DNA from: Paralcaligenes sp. KSB-10
GTDB taxonomy: Bacteria > Pseudomonadota > Gammaproteobacteria > Burkholderiales > Burkholderiaceae_B
Reading direction: 5' to 3'
Assembly: GCF_021266465.1 (NCBI RefSeq)
Contig: NZ_CP089848.1
Location: forward strand, 248,001-312,000
Length of the DNA: 64,000 nt
Every line of letters begins with the position of its first letter. Position 1 is the first letter of the stretch. The position numbers were made by a program, and so were the translations under genes. A model generated the notes under the pieces. That model ran no database searches, was not told the origin of the DNA, and saw nothing but the letters and a program-made list of their open reading frames with translations. Below are positions 9,604-18,011 of this stretch, piece by piece.

Positions 9604-9665
9604 GGGCAGGCCCTGTGCCTGCCCGGGTGGATCGGTGCGGTGGCGGGCGGCCGTCGGGGCCGCCC
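9604..9665. repeat. Paired GC-rich hairpins resembling a REP-like element
   Basis: Two strong inverted repeats lie between convergent genes. GGGCAGG/CCTGCCC occupies 9604-9610 and 9618-9624. GGGCGGCC/GGCCGCCC occupies 9645-9652 and 9658-9665 and is followed by CCTAC. Neither is followed by a T-run. The layout of two imperfectly related GC palindromes with a GTAGGGGC-type end resembles interspersed REP/BIME elements; it could also serve as a bidirectional transcription barrier. Confidence 0.5.
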
Positions 9666-9700
9666 CTACTGTCGTCGGAAGGCTGATACCGTGGAATGCG

Positions 9701-11221
9701 TCAATCTTCGCGGCGCAGGTGCGGGAAGAGGATGACATCCCGTATGCTGGGGCTGTCCGTCAACAGCATGACCAGGCGGTCGATGCCTATGCCGCAACCG
9801 CCGGTGGGAGGCATGCCGTATTCCAGGGCACGGATGTAATCGGCATCGTAATACATGGCTTCTTCGTCGCCCGCATCCTTGGCCTGCACCTGGGCCTGGA
9901 AGCGCGCTGCCTGGTCCTCGGGGTCGTTCAGCTCTGAAAAGCCGTTGGCGATTTCCCGGCCGGTGGCAAAAAGTTCGAAGCGCTCGGTAATCCCAGCCTG
10001 TGTATCCGAGGCGCGTGCCAGCGGCGAAACTTCGACCGGATAGTCGATGATGAAGGTGGGTTGCCACAATTTGGATTCGGCGGTTTCCTCGAACAGGGCA
10101 AGCTGCAAGGCTCCGACGCCGGCTCTGGCCAGCACGGGGCCATGAATGTCGGCTCCCAGCTTTTTCAGCTCGGCGCGCAAAAAGGTTTCGTCCCGTAGTT
10201 GTTCCCGGGTGTAGCCAGGCGCATATTTCAGTATGGCTTCAACAATTGTCAGGCGGTCGAAGGGCTGGCCCAGATCCAGCGTTTTCTCCTGGTAGATCAG
10301 GGTCGTGCCGCCGCAGGCAGCCATGGCGGCTGCGCGAATCAGGGATTCGGTAAAGTCCATGAGCCAACGATAGTCGGTATAGGCCGCGTAGAACTCCATC
10401 ATGGTGAATTCGGGGTTATGGCGCGGGCTGACTCCTTCGTTCCGGAAATTGCGGTTGACTTCGAAAACGCGGTCGAATCCGCCGACGATCAGCCGTTTCA
10501 GGTACAGTTCGGGCGCAATGCGCAGAAACATGTCCATGTCCAGGGCGTTGTGGTGCGTTTCGAAAGGCTTGGCGCTGGCTCCGCCGGGGATGGGGTGCAG
10601 CATGGGTGTTTCGACTTCCAGGAACCCATGGTCGAGCATGAACTGGCGGATACTGCCTATGGCCTTGCTGCGCGCCGTAAAGGTGCGGCGGGTTTCCTCG
10701 GTCATGATGAGGTCGACATAGCGCTGCCGGTAACGCAGTTCCTGGTCGGCCACGCCGTGGAATTTGTCGGGCAGGGGGCGCAGTGATTTGGTCAGCAGGC
10801 GCGCTGTGTCGGCATGCACCGAGAGCTCGCCCTTATTGGTTTTGAATACCTTGCCTTCGACCGCAATAATGTCGCCGATATCCCAGGTCTTGAAACCCGC
10901 ATAGTGGTCTTCGCCGAGACTGCCTCGATCGAGATAAATCTGGATGCGGCCCGAACCGTCCTGCAAGGCGGCGAAACTGGCTTTGCCCATGACGCGCTTG
11001 AGCATCATGCGGCCGGCAATCTTGACGTTTTTGCCTATGGCGGCCAACGCTTCCTTGTCGAGCGCGTCGTAAGCCTGATGCAGCTCGGCGGCCGAGCTGT
11101 CGGGTGTGAAATCGTTGGGATAGGCAAGCCCTTCGGCGCGCAGCCTGGCCAGTTTGCCGCGACGCTCGGCGATCAGGTGATTTTCGTCGGATGCGGGCGT
11201 AGTGGGCGTAGGTTCAGTCAT
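9701..11221 (-). CDS. lysS: Lysyl-tRNA synthetase, class II
   Basis: LysS charges tRNA-Lys. The 506-residue protein has an N-terminal OB-fold anticodon-binding domain (about 60-170) and a class II catalytic core. Motif 2 is seen in [20 protein letters not shown] and motif 3 in [13 protein letters not shown] near the C-terminus. The start ATG (11219-11221) lies 11 bases after the SDR gene stop, so the two are probably co-transcribed, with prfB further upstream. Confidence 0.97.
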   Translation of the reverse strand: MTEPTPTTPASDENHLIAERRGKLARLRAEGLAYPNDFTPDSSAAELHQAYDALDKEALAAIGKNVKIAGRMMLKRVMGKASFAALQDGSGRIQIYLDRGSLGEDHYAGFKTWDIGDIIAVEGKVFKTNKGELSVHADTARLLTKSLRPLPDKFHGVADQELRYRQRYVDLIMTEETRRTFTARSKAIGSIRQFMLDHGFLEVETPMLHPIPGGASAKPFETHHNALDMDMFLRIAPELYLKRLIVGGFDRVFEVNRNFRNEGVSPRHNPEFTMMEFYAAYTDYRWLMDFTESLIRAAAMAACGGTTLIYQEKTLDLGQPFDRLTIVEAILKYAPGYTREQLRDETFLRAELKKLGADIHGPVLARAGVGALQLALFEETAESKLWQPTFIIDYPVEVSPLARASDTQAGITERFELFATGREIANGFSELNDPEDQAARFQAQVQAKDAGDEEAMYYDADYIRALEYGMPPTGGCGIGIDRLVMLLTDSPSIRDVILFPHLRRED

Positions 11222-11232
11222 GATTATTGGTA

Positions 11233-11988
11233 TCAGGCGTAATTTCGTATGTCATCGAGTACGGTAGCGCCGAAATCGTCGCGATCGATGTATTGGAGGA
11301 TTTTTGCAGCCACTGCTGCGGGTGAGGCCAATTGGCCCTGCTCATGCATATCGACGAAGCGGGACAGGTTTGGAAAGTCTTTGGGATCGCTGGCGCGGAT
11401 ACGTTCTTGCATGCCGGTATCGATGACGCCCGGGGCCAGCGACACAATACGCGCGCTGTCGGCTTCCTCGACGGCAAGGACTTGCGAATATCGGTCCAGT
11501 GCGGCCTTGGTCGCGCAATAAACGCCCCAGCCCGGGGTGGCATTGCGCCCGGCTCCGGAAGAAATATTCAGAATCCGGCGCTCGGCCTTGGATGCCGCGG
11601 TGGCGCGCAGGAATGCCGCGGTCAGGAGCATGACACTGGTTACATTCAGGTTGAAGGCGGCCGTGATGCCAGCTGCGCTGTTCAGGCTCGACGCCGGGAG
11701 TATGGGTTCGACGGTGCCTGCGTTATTGATCAGCAGATAGCGTTGCGCACCGGCCGCAAGGCCATTCATTACCTGTTCGGCGCAGTGTTCCGCCGCACTG
11801 GGGCTGGCCAGGTCAACCTGAATCTGCTGCAGGGAGCAGCCGGTTTCGGATGCCCGCTGCGCAAGCGCCGCGTGATGGTTGCGCGCCAGTGTAATGATTT
11901 GCGTGTCCGGCTTCATGAGGCCCAGCGCCAATGCCTGGCCTAGGCCTTTGGAAGCTCCGCTGATAATGGCAACAGTTGATAGACTCAT
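11233..11988 (-). CDS. Short-chain dehydrogenase/reductase (SDR)
   Basis: This is a classical NAD(P)-dependent SDR of 251 residues. The cofactor motif GASKGLG is at about 11-17, NNAG near 90, and the catalytic S...YxxxK appears as ISSG near 145 and YCATK near 159. The overall pattern resembles sepiapterin reductase or benzil reductase-like SDRs. The substrate cannot be told from sequence. It lies between prfB and lysS on the same strand, 11 bases before lysS, probably as part of that transcript. Confidence 0.87.
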   Translation of the reverse strand: MSLSTVAIISGASKGLGQALALGLMKPDTQIITLARNHHAALAQRASETGCSLQQIQVDLASPSAAEHCAEQVMNGLAAGAQRYLLINNAGTVEPILPASSLNSAAGITAAFNLNVTSVMLLTAAFLRATAASKAERRILNISSGAGRNATPGWGVYCATKAALDRYSQVLAVEEADSARIVSLAPGVIDTGMQERIRASDPKDFPNLSRFVDMHEQGQLASPAAVAAKILQYIDRDDFGATVLDDIRNYA

Positions 11989-12016
11989 AAGAAGGTCTCC
12001 AAAGACATATATGGCG

Positions 12017-12039
12017 GCGCGGGACAGTGTGCCCCGCGC
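12017..12039 (-). other. GC-rich hairpin between prfB and the SDR gene
   Basis: GCGCGGG (12017-12023) and CCCGCGC (12033-12039) form a 7-bp stem with a 9-base loop in the 88-base gap. No T-run follows on the minus strand, so it is not a classical terminator. It may attenuate or stabilise the prfB transcript. Confidence 0.35.
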
Positions 12040-12076
12040 GGCGCCAGTGTCGCAGTGATAATGGCTGGGCTGGGCA

Positions 12077-13181
12077 TTAGACGCCTTGCTTCAGGCTGGC
12101 CTGAATGAACGGGTCGAGATCGCCATCCAGCACTTTCTGCGTGTTCGAAATTTCGACATTGGTGCGCAAATCTTTGATGCGGCTTTGATCCAGCACATAG
12201 GAGCGTATCTGGTGGCCCCAGCCCACGTCGGTCTTGGCGTCTTCCATCTTTTGCTGCTCCGCCATGCGCTGGCGCAGCTCGAGCTCGTACAGGCGCGATT
12301 TCAGCATCTGCATGGCCTCGGCCCGGTTACGGTGTTGCGACCGGTCATTCTGGCATTGGACAACGATGCCGCTGGGTATGTGCGTGATGCGCACTGCCGA
12401 ATCGGTTTTATTGATGTGCTGGCCGCCGGCCCCGCTGGCGCGGTATGTATCGACCCGCAGGTCGGCAGGGTTGATCTCGATTTCGATCGAGTCGTCGACT
12501 TCCGGATAAACGAAAACGCTGGCAAATGAAGTATGCCGGCCATTGGCCGAGTCGAAGGGGCTTTTGCGCACCAGCCGGTGCACGCCGGTTTCGGTGCGCA
12601 GGAAACCAAAGGCGTAATCGCCTTCGATCTTGATGGTGGCCGATTTGATGCCGGCGACTTCGCCATCGGACTCTTCCAGTACTTCGGCCTTGAAGCCCTT
12701 GCGTTCGCAGTAGCGCAGATACTGGCGCAGCAGCATCGAGGACCAGTCCTGCGCTTCGGTGCCGCCGGCCCCGGCCTGGATATCCAGAAAGCAGTTCAGG
12801 GGATCGGCCGGGTTCGAGAACATGCGCCGGAACTCGAGCGCTTCAAGCCGTTCACCGTAGGCATCGCAATCGTGTTCAATGGCCTCCAGTGTGCTGTCGT
12901 CGTGATCGCCGGCTGCCAGTTCGAAGAGTTCTTTTGAGTCGGCCAGACCCGTGCCCAATTCGAACAATGTATGCACTACATTTTCCAGGCTTTTCTTTTC
13001 GCGGCCTAGGTCCTGGGCGTGCTTGGGATCGTTCCAGACCTCCGCGCTTTCCAGCTCGGCATTGACGACTTGCAGGCGCTCTGACTTGGCATCGTAGTCA
13101 AAGATACCTCCGAAGTGCCAATTGCCGCTCTTCATAGTCGTCCAGACGGGCTGCGAGGTGGTTTTGGCGTTCAGCTTCCAT
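12077..13181 (-). CDS. prfB: Peptide chain release factor 2 with programmed +1 frameshift
   Basis: RF2 reads UAA and UGA and triggers peptide release. The gene is split into two frames: 27 codons from the ATG at 13181-13179 down to CTT at 13103-13101, then an in-frame TGA (13100-13098). A +1 slip past T13100 opens the main frame from 13099 to 12077 (340 residues), giving 367 residues, the normal length. The slip site TAT-CTT-TGA-C and the preceding Shine-Dalgarno-like GGAGG reproduce the known autoregulatory signal. RF2 marks are the SPF recognition motif and the catalytic GGQ ([10 protein letters not shown]). AGGAA precedes the start ATG. Reading only the long frame would give a false N-terminus. 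Confidence 0.96.
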
Positions 13182-13292
13182 GATATTCCTGAGTGTGTTT
13201 TTTCGAATCAACTTGGCATTTTACCCTGTAGGCGTGGCTGGCGCTGTGCGGCCGATGGGCGGGCCGCCATCATGCACTGCTTCAACTATAAT

Positions 13293-13322
13293 TTGTATTG
13301 TCATAAATACATGTATACAATA
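13293..13322. promoter_or_regulatory. Candidate operator upstream of the hydro-lyase operon
   Basis: TTGTAT (13293-13298) and ATACAA (13315-13320) are inverted, as are TATTGT (13296-13301) and ACAATA (13317-13322); a 10-bp palindrome ATACATGTAT sits at 13307-13316. The half-site TTGTATTG recurs in the palindrome upstream of the divergent Bug receptor gene (17805-17824). Both would suit the GntR regulator encoded in this cluster. Confidence 0.45.
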
Positions 13323-13338
13323 AAATCGATTATCACAG

Positions 13339-14628
13339 ATGCCAGGCATGCCCATGCAAGCTCAAACACTAGCCCAGAAGCTCATCGCGAAGGCGTGCAA
13401 CCAGCCGTCGGTCGCCGTGAACGAGATTGTGACGTGCCGCGTTGATCTGGCCATGTTCCATGATTCCAGCGGCCCCCGGCGCCTGAAGCCCATGCTCGAG
13501 AAGCTGGGGGCGCGAATCTGGGATAAATCAAAAGTCGTGCTGGTCATGGACCACTATGTGCCGGAAGAGGACGACGACTCCAGGAGAATCCTGAAAATCG
13601 CCCGCGATTGGGCCGCCGAACAGCAATTGCCCAATGTCTACGATTCAATCGGCATATGCCATGTCGTCCTGCCTCAGAAAGGGCATGTCAAGCCGGGGAT
13701 GCTGTGCGTGGGCGGCGATTCCCACTCGCCCACGGGCGGAGCCTTCGGCGCCTATATGTTCGGCGTGGGCAGTACGGAAATGCTGGGGGTGGTCGTGACA
13801 GGCCAGATTTGGGTGAAAGTGCCTAAAACCATCATGATGCAATGGTCGGGCCGCTTGCAGGCCGGAGTTACCGCCAAGGACATGATGCTGCACATGATAG
13901 GCCTGTACGGAACCAACGGAGCCGATTACAACGCCGTCGAGTTTACCGGCGCGGCGGTCAGCGCTTTGTCCATGCAGGAACGCATGACCCTGTCCAATAT
14001 GAGTGCCGAGCTGGGTGCGCAGGCTGGCCTGATTGCACCGGATCAGACAACCGTGGATTTCCTGCGTGTGGCCGGAGTCGCGGAAGAGATCGACCTGGCC
14101 CATTGGAAAACGGATGCCCATGCCGACGTGGAGATACATCGGTTTGACGCATCGGTGCTGGCTCCGATGGTTGCCGCCCCTCATAGCCCGGGCAACTCGC
14201 ATGCGGTAGATCAGTTCGACAAGGTGCCCGTCCAGATCGCGTATATCGGCGCGTGCACAGGTGCCAAGCTGGACGACTTACGGGCCGCTGCCCGTGTACT
14301 CGGAAACAGGAAAATCGATCCGGCTGTCAGGCTTCTGGTGGCTCCCGCGTCGCAGCTGGACCAGCAGGCGGCGCAAAAAGAAGGGATCATGGATACCTTG
14401 ATCGATGCCGGGGCTGAAATCTTCGCTACGTCCTGCGGGGCGTGTTCGGGTTATGGCAATGCGCTGGCAGGGGCGGGCAATGTGATTTCCAGTACCGCCA
14501 GGAATTTCAAGGGTCGCATGGGTTCGGTCGAGACCAATGTTTATCTGGCGTCGCCCTATACCGTGGCAGCCTCGGCACTGACTGGGCATATTACAGACCC
14601 ACGGACCATTTTAGCGGAGGCCCGATAA
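13339..14628 (+). CDS. Aconitase-family hydro-lyase, large subunit (dimethylmalate dehydratase-like)
   Basis: This 429-residue protein belongs to the LeuC branch of the aconitase superfamily, whose members add or remove water using a [4Fe-4S] cluster. The three ligand cysteines are visible in IGACTGAK (near 300) and CGAC (near 367). The substrate-loop sequence differs from true 3-isopropylmalate dehydratase, which usually has SCTN and GCSMC. Followed by a LeuD-like subunit and an isocitrate-lyase-family enzyme, it resembles the 2,3-dimethylmalate dehydratase arrangement of nicotinate-fermenting bacteria. The substrate here is inferred only; citraconate- or maleate-type acids are alternatives. 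Starts at 13339, 13348 and 13354 are all possible, none with a clear ribosome-binding site. Confidence 0.8.
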   Translation: MPGMPMQAQTLAQKLIAKACNQPSVAVNEIVTCRVDLAMFHDSSGPRRLKPMLEKLGARIWDKSKVVLVMDHYVPEEDDDSRRILKIARDWAAEQQLPNVYDSIGICHVVLPQKGHVKPGMLCVGGDSHSPTGGAFGAYMFGVGSTEMLGVVVTGQIWVKVPKTIMMQWSGRLQAGVTAKDMMLHMIGLYGTNGADYNAVEFTGAAVSALSMQERMTLSNMSAELGAQAGLIAPDQTTVDFLRVAGVAEEIDLAHWKTDAHADVEIHRFDASVLAPMVAAPHSPGNSHAVDQFDKVPVQIAYIGACTGAKLDDLRAAARVLGNRKIDPAVRLLVAPASQLDQQAAQKEGIMDTLIDAGAEIFATSCGACSGYGNALAGAGNVISSTARNFKGRMGSVETNVYLASPYTVAASALTGHITDPRTILAEAR

Positions 14629-14631
14629 GCC

Positions 14632-15120
14632 ATGCGACATAAAGTTTGGCGCGTAGGCGCGAACATCGATACGGATGCCCTGGCTCCCGGCGCCTATATG
14701 AAACTGGAGATCAAGGAGATCGCCCGTCATTGCCTGGAGAATCGGTATCCCGATCTGGCGGCTTGCGTGCAAAAGGGCGATGTCCTGGTGGCGGGGCCGA
14801 ATTTCGGCATAGGTTCTTCCAGGGAACAGGCTGTGGGCGTTCTCGTGGAACTGGGCATAGGGGCGGTTATCGCACCATCGTTCAGCGGCCTGTATTTTCG
14901 CAACGCGTTCAATCTTGGGTTGCTGGCGATTGTGTGTCCGGATGCGGAACAGATCGCAGAGGGCAGTCTGATCGAAATCGATGCCCGGAATTCGTGTATC
15001 CGAATTGAATCCGGTATATCGCTCGAGTGCCAGAAAATTCCCGATTTCCTTATCGAGATGGCATCGGCGGGCGGCTTGTTGAACCAACTGGAACGGAAGT
15101 ATTCCGTGCAAAACTCATGA
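14632..15120 (+). CDS. Aconitase-family hydro-lyase, small subunit (LeuD/DmdB-like)
   Basis: This 162-residue swivel domain completes the active site of the preceding large subunit. The substrate-binding motif GIGSSREQA is near residue 61, and the RNAFNLGLLAI stretch is typical of LeuD-type subunits. It starts three bases after the large subunit and its stop overlaps the next ATG (ATGA), a sign of tight coupling. The same specificity caveat applies as for the large subunit. Confidence 0.85.
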   Translation: MRHKVWRVGANIDTDALAPGAYMKLEIKEIARHCLENRYPDLAACVQKGDVLVAGPNFGIGSSREQAVGVLVELGIGAVIAPSFSGLYFRNAFNLGLLAIVCPDAEQIAEGSLIEIDARNSCIRIESGISLECQKIPDFLIEMASAGGLLNQLERKYSVQNS

Positions 15121-15974
15121 ATAATTTGAAAGCTCGGCTTCAATCACAAGATTGCCTGCTGGTACCGGGCGTGTACGACAGCTTATCGGCGTTGATCGCT
15201 GAACAGGCTGGCTTTGAAGCGGTTTATTTATCCGGGGCATCGATCGCTTATACGCGGATTGGCAGATCCGATGTAGGGCTGACGACCTATACCGAAGTCG
15301 AACAAACCCTGGCGCGCATTACCGACAGGATCGCGTTGCCGGTCGTCGTCGACGCGGATACCGGTTTCGGCAATGCGCTGAACGTGATCAGGACTGTGAA
15401 AGGGCTTGAAAAGGCCGGCGCGGCCATGATCCAGCTGGAAGATCAGACTTTCCCCAAAAGATGCGGGCATCTCGCCGGCAAATCGGTCGTTCCGGTGCCC
15501 GAGATGTGCGGCAAATTGAAAGCTGCCCTGGATGCACGCCGCAGCGACAGCACGCTCATCCTGGCGCGCACCGATGCCGTGGCCGTCGAGGGCATGGACG
15601 CCGCCCTGGAGCGCGCCGAGGCGTATCTGGAGTGCGGTGCCGACGTTCTGTTCATTGAGGCCCTCGGAACGCTGGGCGATATGAGCCGCGCCTGCGACCA
15701 GTTCATGGACCGCATACCGCTTCTGGCCAATATGGTCGAAGGGGGCATGACTCCTCTACGATCGGCGGCGGCCTTGGGCGAAATCGGCTTCAGGATTGTC
15801 ATCTTCCCGGGCGGAGCCGCTCGCGCCGTGGCGCACAGCCTGCAAAGCTATTATGGGCTTTTGCGCGAAAACGGCTCGACCAAGGCTTCAGCGGGAGCGA
15901 TGCTCAATTTCAACGAATTGAACAAGCTGATCGAAACGCCCGAGCTGCTGGAACTGGGCAAGCGCTACGAGTAA
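15117..15974 (+). CDS. Isocitrate lyase/PEP mutase family enzyme (dimethylmalate or methylisocitrate lyase-like)
   Basis: This is a TIM-barrel C-C lyase of the ICL/PEPM superfamily, 285 residues. The motif PGVYDSLSALIAEQAGFEAVYLSG opens the protein, metal-binding DADTGFGN is near 78, and KRCGH, carrying the catalytic cysteine of the lyase branch, is near 118. With the hydro-lyase pair it would hydrate an unsaturated diacid and then split the hydroxyacid into pyruvate plus a short acid, as 2,3-dimethylmalate lyase does. The start overlaps the small-subunit stop by four bases; an in-frame upstream ATG at 15027 lies inside that gene and is unlikely. Confidence 0.83.
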   Translation: MNNLKARLQSQDCLLVPGVYDSLSALIAEQAGFEAVYLSGASIAYTRIGRSDVGLTTYTEVEQTLARITDRIALPVVVDADTGFGNALNVIRTVKGLEKAGAAMIQLEDQTFPKRCGHLAGKSVVPVPEMCGKLKAALDARRSDSTLILARTDAVAVEGMDAALERAEAYLECGADVLFIEALGTLGDMSRACDQFMDRIPLLANMVEGGMTPLRSAAALGEIGFRIVIFPGGAARAVAHSLQSYYGLLRENGSTKASAGAMLNFNELNKLIETPELLELGKRYE

Positions 15975-15997
15975 GCGAGGGGCTGGTACGCCATGCC

Positions 15998-16765
15998 TTA
16001 CCGGCTTTCGTCCATGACCCATGAATCGTGCCCCTTCAGGTGTTTGTTGGACATAGTCATGCGGTATTCGAAACGGTTGGGGTTGTACGCGGCAATAAGA
16101 TATTCGACAGGTGTATTGCTAGTGTCGCGTATGACGCGCCGGATGCATAGCAGCGGCGACCCGGTTTCAAGATCCAGCGCTTCGGCATGATGCACGTCGG
16201 CCAACTGGGCTGTTATCGACTGCTCGGCCGATGCCGGTTTTATCTTGAGTTTCTTGAAGATTGTTTGCATCGGCTGGCGGACCAGGTCGTCTTCCGAGAA
16301 GCGTCTGCCTATGTGCTCGGGCACATAGGTGAGCAGATAGGAAAACGGAGCTCCGTCATAGTCTCGAACCCTGATGGCTTTCTGCACTTTGGCATTGGCG
16401 GCAAGCTCCAGCCTGTTTTGCACATCGGGGTTGGGGGTTTCGTATGCGAACTCCAATAGCCGGGCCTGGCTGGTGGCGCCCATGCGATCCAGATGAGCGA
16501 GCAGCTTGTTGATATCCGCCGACAGGGGCTGCACCTTGACGCTATTGCCGACGGGGAACGTCCCCGACCCTTGACGACGTTCTATGAGCCCTTCGCGCTG
16601 CAGCAGTTCCAGGGACCGCCGGATCGTAAGCCTGGATACGCCATACCGCTCGGCCAGGGCGTTTTCGCCCGGCAGCGGCAGGTTATTGCGGAATTCGTAA
16701 TTCTCGATGCCTTGTTTGAGCAGGCGGTAGATTCTGTAATAACGCGGCGTGGGATTCGAGATCAT
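15998..16765 (-). CDS. GntR-family regulator (HutC subfamily, UTRA domain)
   Basis: This ligand-responsive repressor has an N-terminal winged helix (about 5-75, with LAERYGVSRLTIRRSLELLQ) and a C-terminal UTRA effector domain (about 90-240). The start at ATG 16765 gives MISNPTPRYYRIY; an in-frame ATG at 16792 would overlap the receptor gene stop at 16776. It lies just downstream of the Bug receptor on the same strand and faces the hydro-lyase/lyase operon, so it is the likely controller of both units. The palindromes at 13293-13322 and 17805-17824 are candidate targets. Confidence 0.85.
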   Translation of the reverse strand: MISNPTPRYYRIYRLLKQGIENYEFRNNLPLPGENALAERYGVSRLTIRRSLELLQREGLIERRQGSGTFPVGNSVKVQPLSADINKLLAHLDRMGATSQARLLEFAYETPNPDVQNRLELAANAKVQKAIRVRDYDGAPFSYLLTYVPEHIGRRFSEDDLVRQPMQTIFKKLKIKPASAEQSITAQLADVHHAEALDLETGSPLLCIRRVIRDTSNTPVEYLIAAYNPNRFEYRMTMSNKHLKGHDSWVMDESR

Positions 16766-16775
16766 GAATGAGCAT

Positions 16776-17744
16776 TCAGTCGACGCTTGCACCCGTAAAC
16801 TTTACGACTTTTGCATAGCGCTTAATGTCCTGGGCAACAAATCGGGCCAGTTCGTCAGGCGTCATTGTAATGACGGAACCGCCTTCAGGGGTGATTAACT
16901 TTGTGAAGTCTTCATGCTTCGCACCGTCGACCACCGCCGCGTTCAGTTGTTTGATCCTGGCTTGGGGAATGCCTGCCGGGCCGAACATGCCGAACCATGC
17001 CTTGGATGAAAAGCCTTTTATGGTGTTCGAGATGGGAGGCGCCTTGGGGAACTGCGGCATGGCTTGCAGGCTGGTTACGCCCAGGTACTTTACCCTGCCC
17101 GAATTCAGGAACGGCAGAACATTCACGGCGCTGGCGAACATCAGGTCGACTTGTCCACCCAGCAAATCCTGGAGTGCGGGCGCTGTTCCTTTGTAGGGCA
17201 CGTTCAGGCCCTTGATGCCGGCTTCCATTTCGAAGCTGGCCGTGGCCATATGCAAGGAGGAACCCACGCCGCCGATCGCAAAGGAATATTTTCCGGGCGA
17301 TGCCTTGGCCAGCTTTATCACGCCGGCGACGTCGTCGGCGGGGAAATCTTTGCGGGCTACCAGCACGCTGGGCACCTGGGCCAGCATGCTGATGGGGCTG
17401 AAGTCTTTTTCGGGGTCGAACGGCAAATGCTTGTAGAGGCTTGCATTGACCGAAAAGCTGCTGTAGCTGACCAGCAGGGTATTGCCGTCCTTGGCGGCGC
17501 GGGCAACGAACTCGGCGGCTATATTTCCGCCGGCACCGGGCTTGTTGTCGACAATGACCGTCTGCTTGAGCGTTTTCGCCATTTCCTTGGCGATTCCGCG
17601 TGCCACACGATCGGTCGTTCCGCCTGGCGAGGCTCCGACAACCAGTACCAGCGGCTTGCCGTCGGCGCGGGCGGAAATTGAAAAGGGCAGCGCCAGCGCC
17701 AGTGTTAATCCGATTGCGCCAAGACGAAATATTCTGTTGTGCAT
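16776..17744 (-). CDS. Bug-type periplasmic receptor (tripartite tricarboxylate transporter family)
   Basis: This is a periplasmic solute receptor of 322 residues with a clear signal peptide (MHNRIFRLG...ISARA). The mature part shows the family pattern: GASPGGTTDRVARGIA, VIVDNKPGAGGNIAAEFVA, and a late VLVARKDFPA. Members usually bind small carboxylates. No tctA/tctB permease lies nearby, so it is an orphan receptor, as is common in Alcaligenaceae. AAAGGAG precedes the start. Co-location with the hydro-lyase/lyase genes suggests it captures their substrate. Confidence 0.92.
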   Translation of the reverse strand: MHNRIFRLGAIGLTLALALPFSISARADGKPLVLVVGASPGGTTDRVARGIAKEMAKTLKQTVIVDNKPGAGGNIAAEFVARAAKDGNTLLVSYSSFSVNASLYKHLPFDPEKDFSPISMLAQVPSVLVARKDFPADDVAGVIKLAKASPGKYSFAIGGVGSSLHMATASFEMEAGIKGLNVPYKGTAPALQDLLGGQVDLMFASAVNVLPFLNSGRVKYLGVTSLQAMPQFPKAPPISNTIKGFSSKAWFGMFGPAGIPQARIKQLNAAVVDGAKHEDFTKLITPEGGSVITMTPDELARFVAQDIKRYAKVVKFTGASVD

Positions 17745-17804
17745 TATTAGATTCTCCTTTCCCTGGATGAGTGGTGATGTTTTTCGGCTGGGTAAATCAT
17801 ATAC

Positions 17805-17824
17805 TTGTATTGATATCAGTACAA
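17805..17824. promoter_or_regulatory. 20-bp near-perfect palindrome upstream of the Bug receptor gene
   Basis: TTGTATTGATATCAGTACAA is palindromic over 20 bp with one mismatched pair and a perfect TGATATCA centre. It lies 61 bases before the receptor start and about 190 bases before the divergent transporter. Its left half TTGTATTG is repeated upstream of the hydro-lyase operon (13293-13300). It is best explained as an operator for the local GntR repressor. The rest of this 267-base gap holds no gene that I can support. Confidence 0.55.
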
Positions 17825-18011
17825 ATTTCTTTTGGCTTCATTATTTTTTGGATTCATTTATGTGTACCAATGGCCAGGACAAATACCGGCTGTTTCCATC
17901 GATGCATGAACCTGAACGCGGCGGGCAAGGGCGTAGAATTATCCGTAGATTAATAATACGAACCTGGGTAAGCACTGTCGATGCCGATTCAAGCTGCCCA
18001 GGCACCGGACC

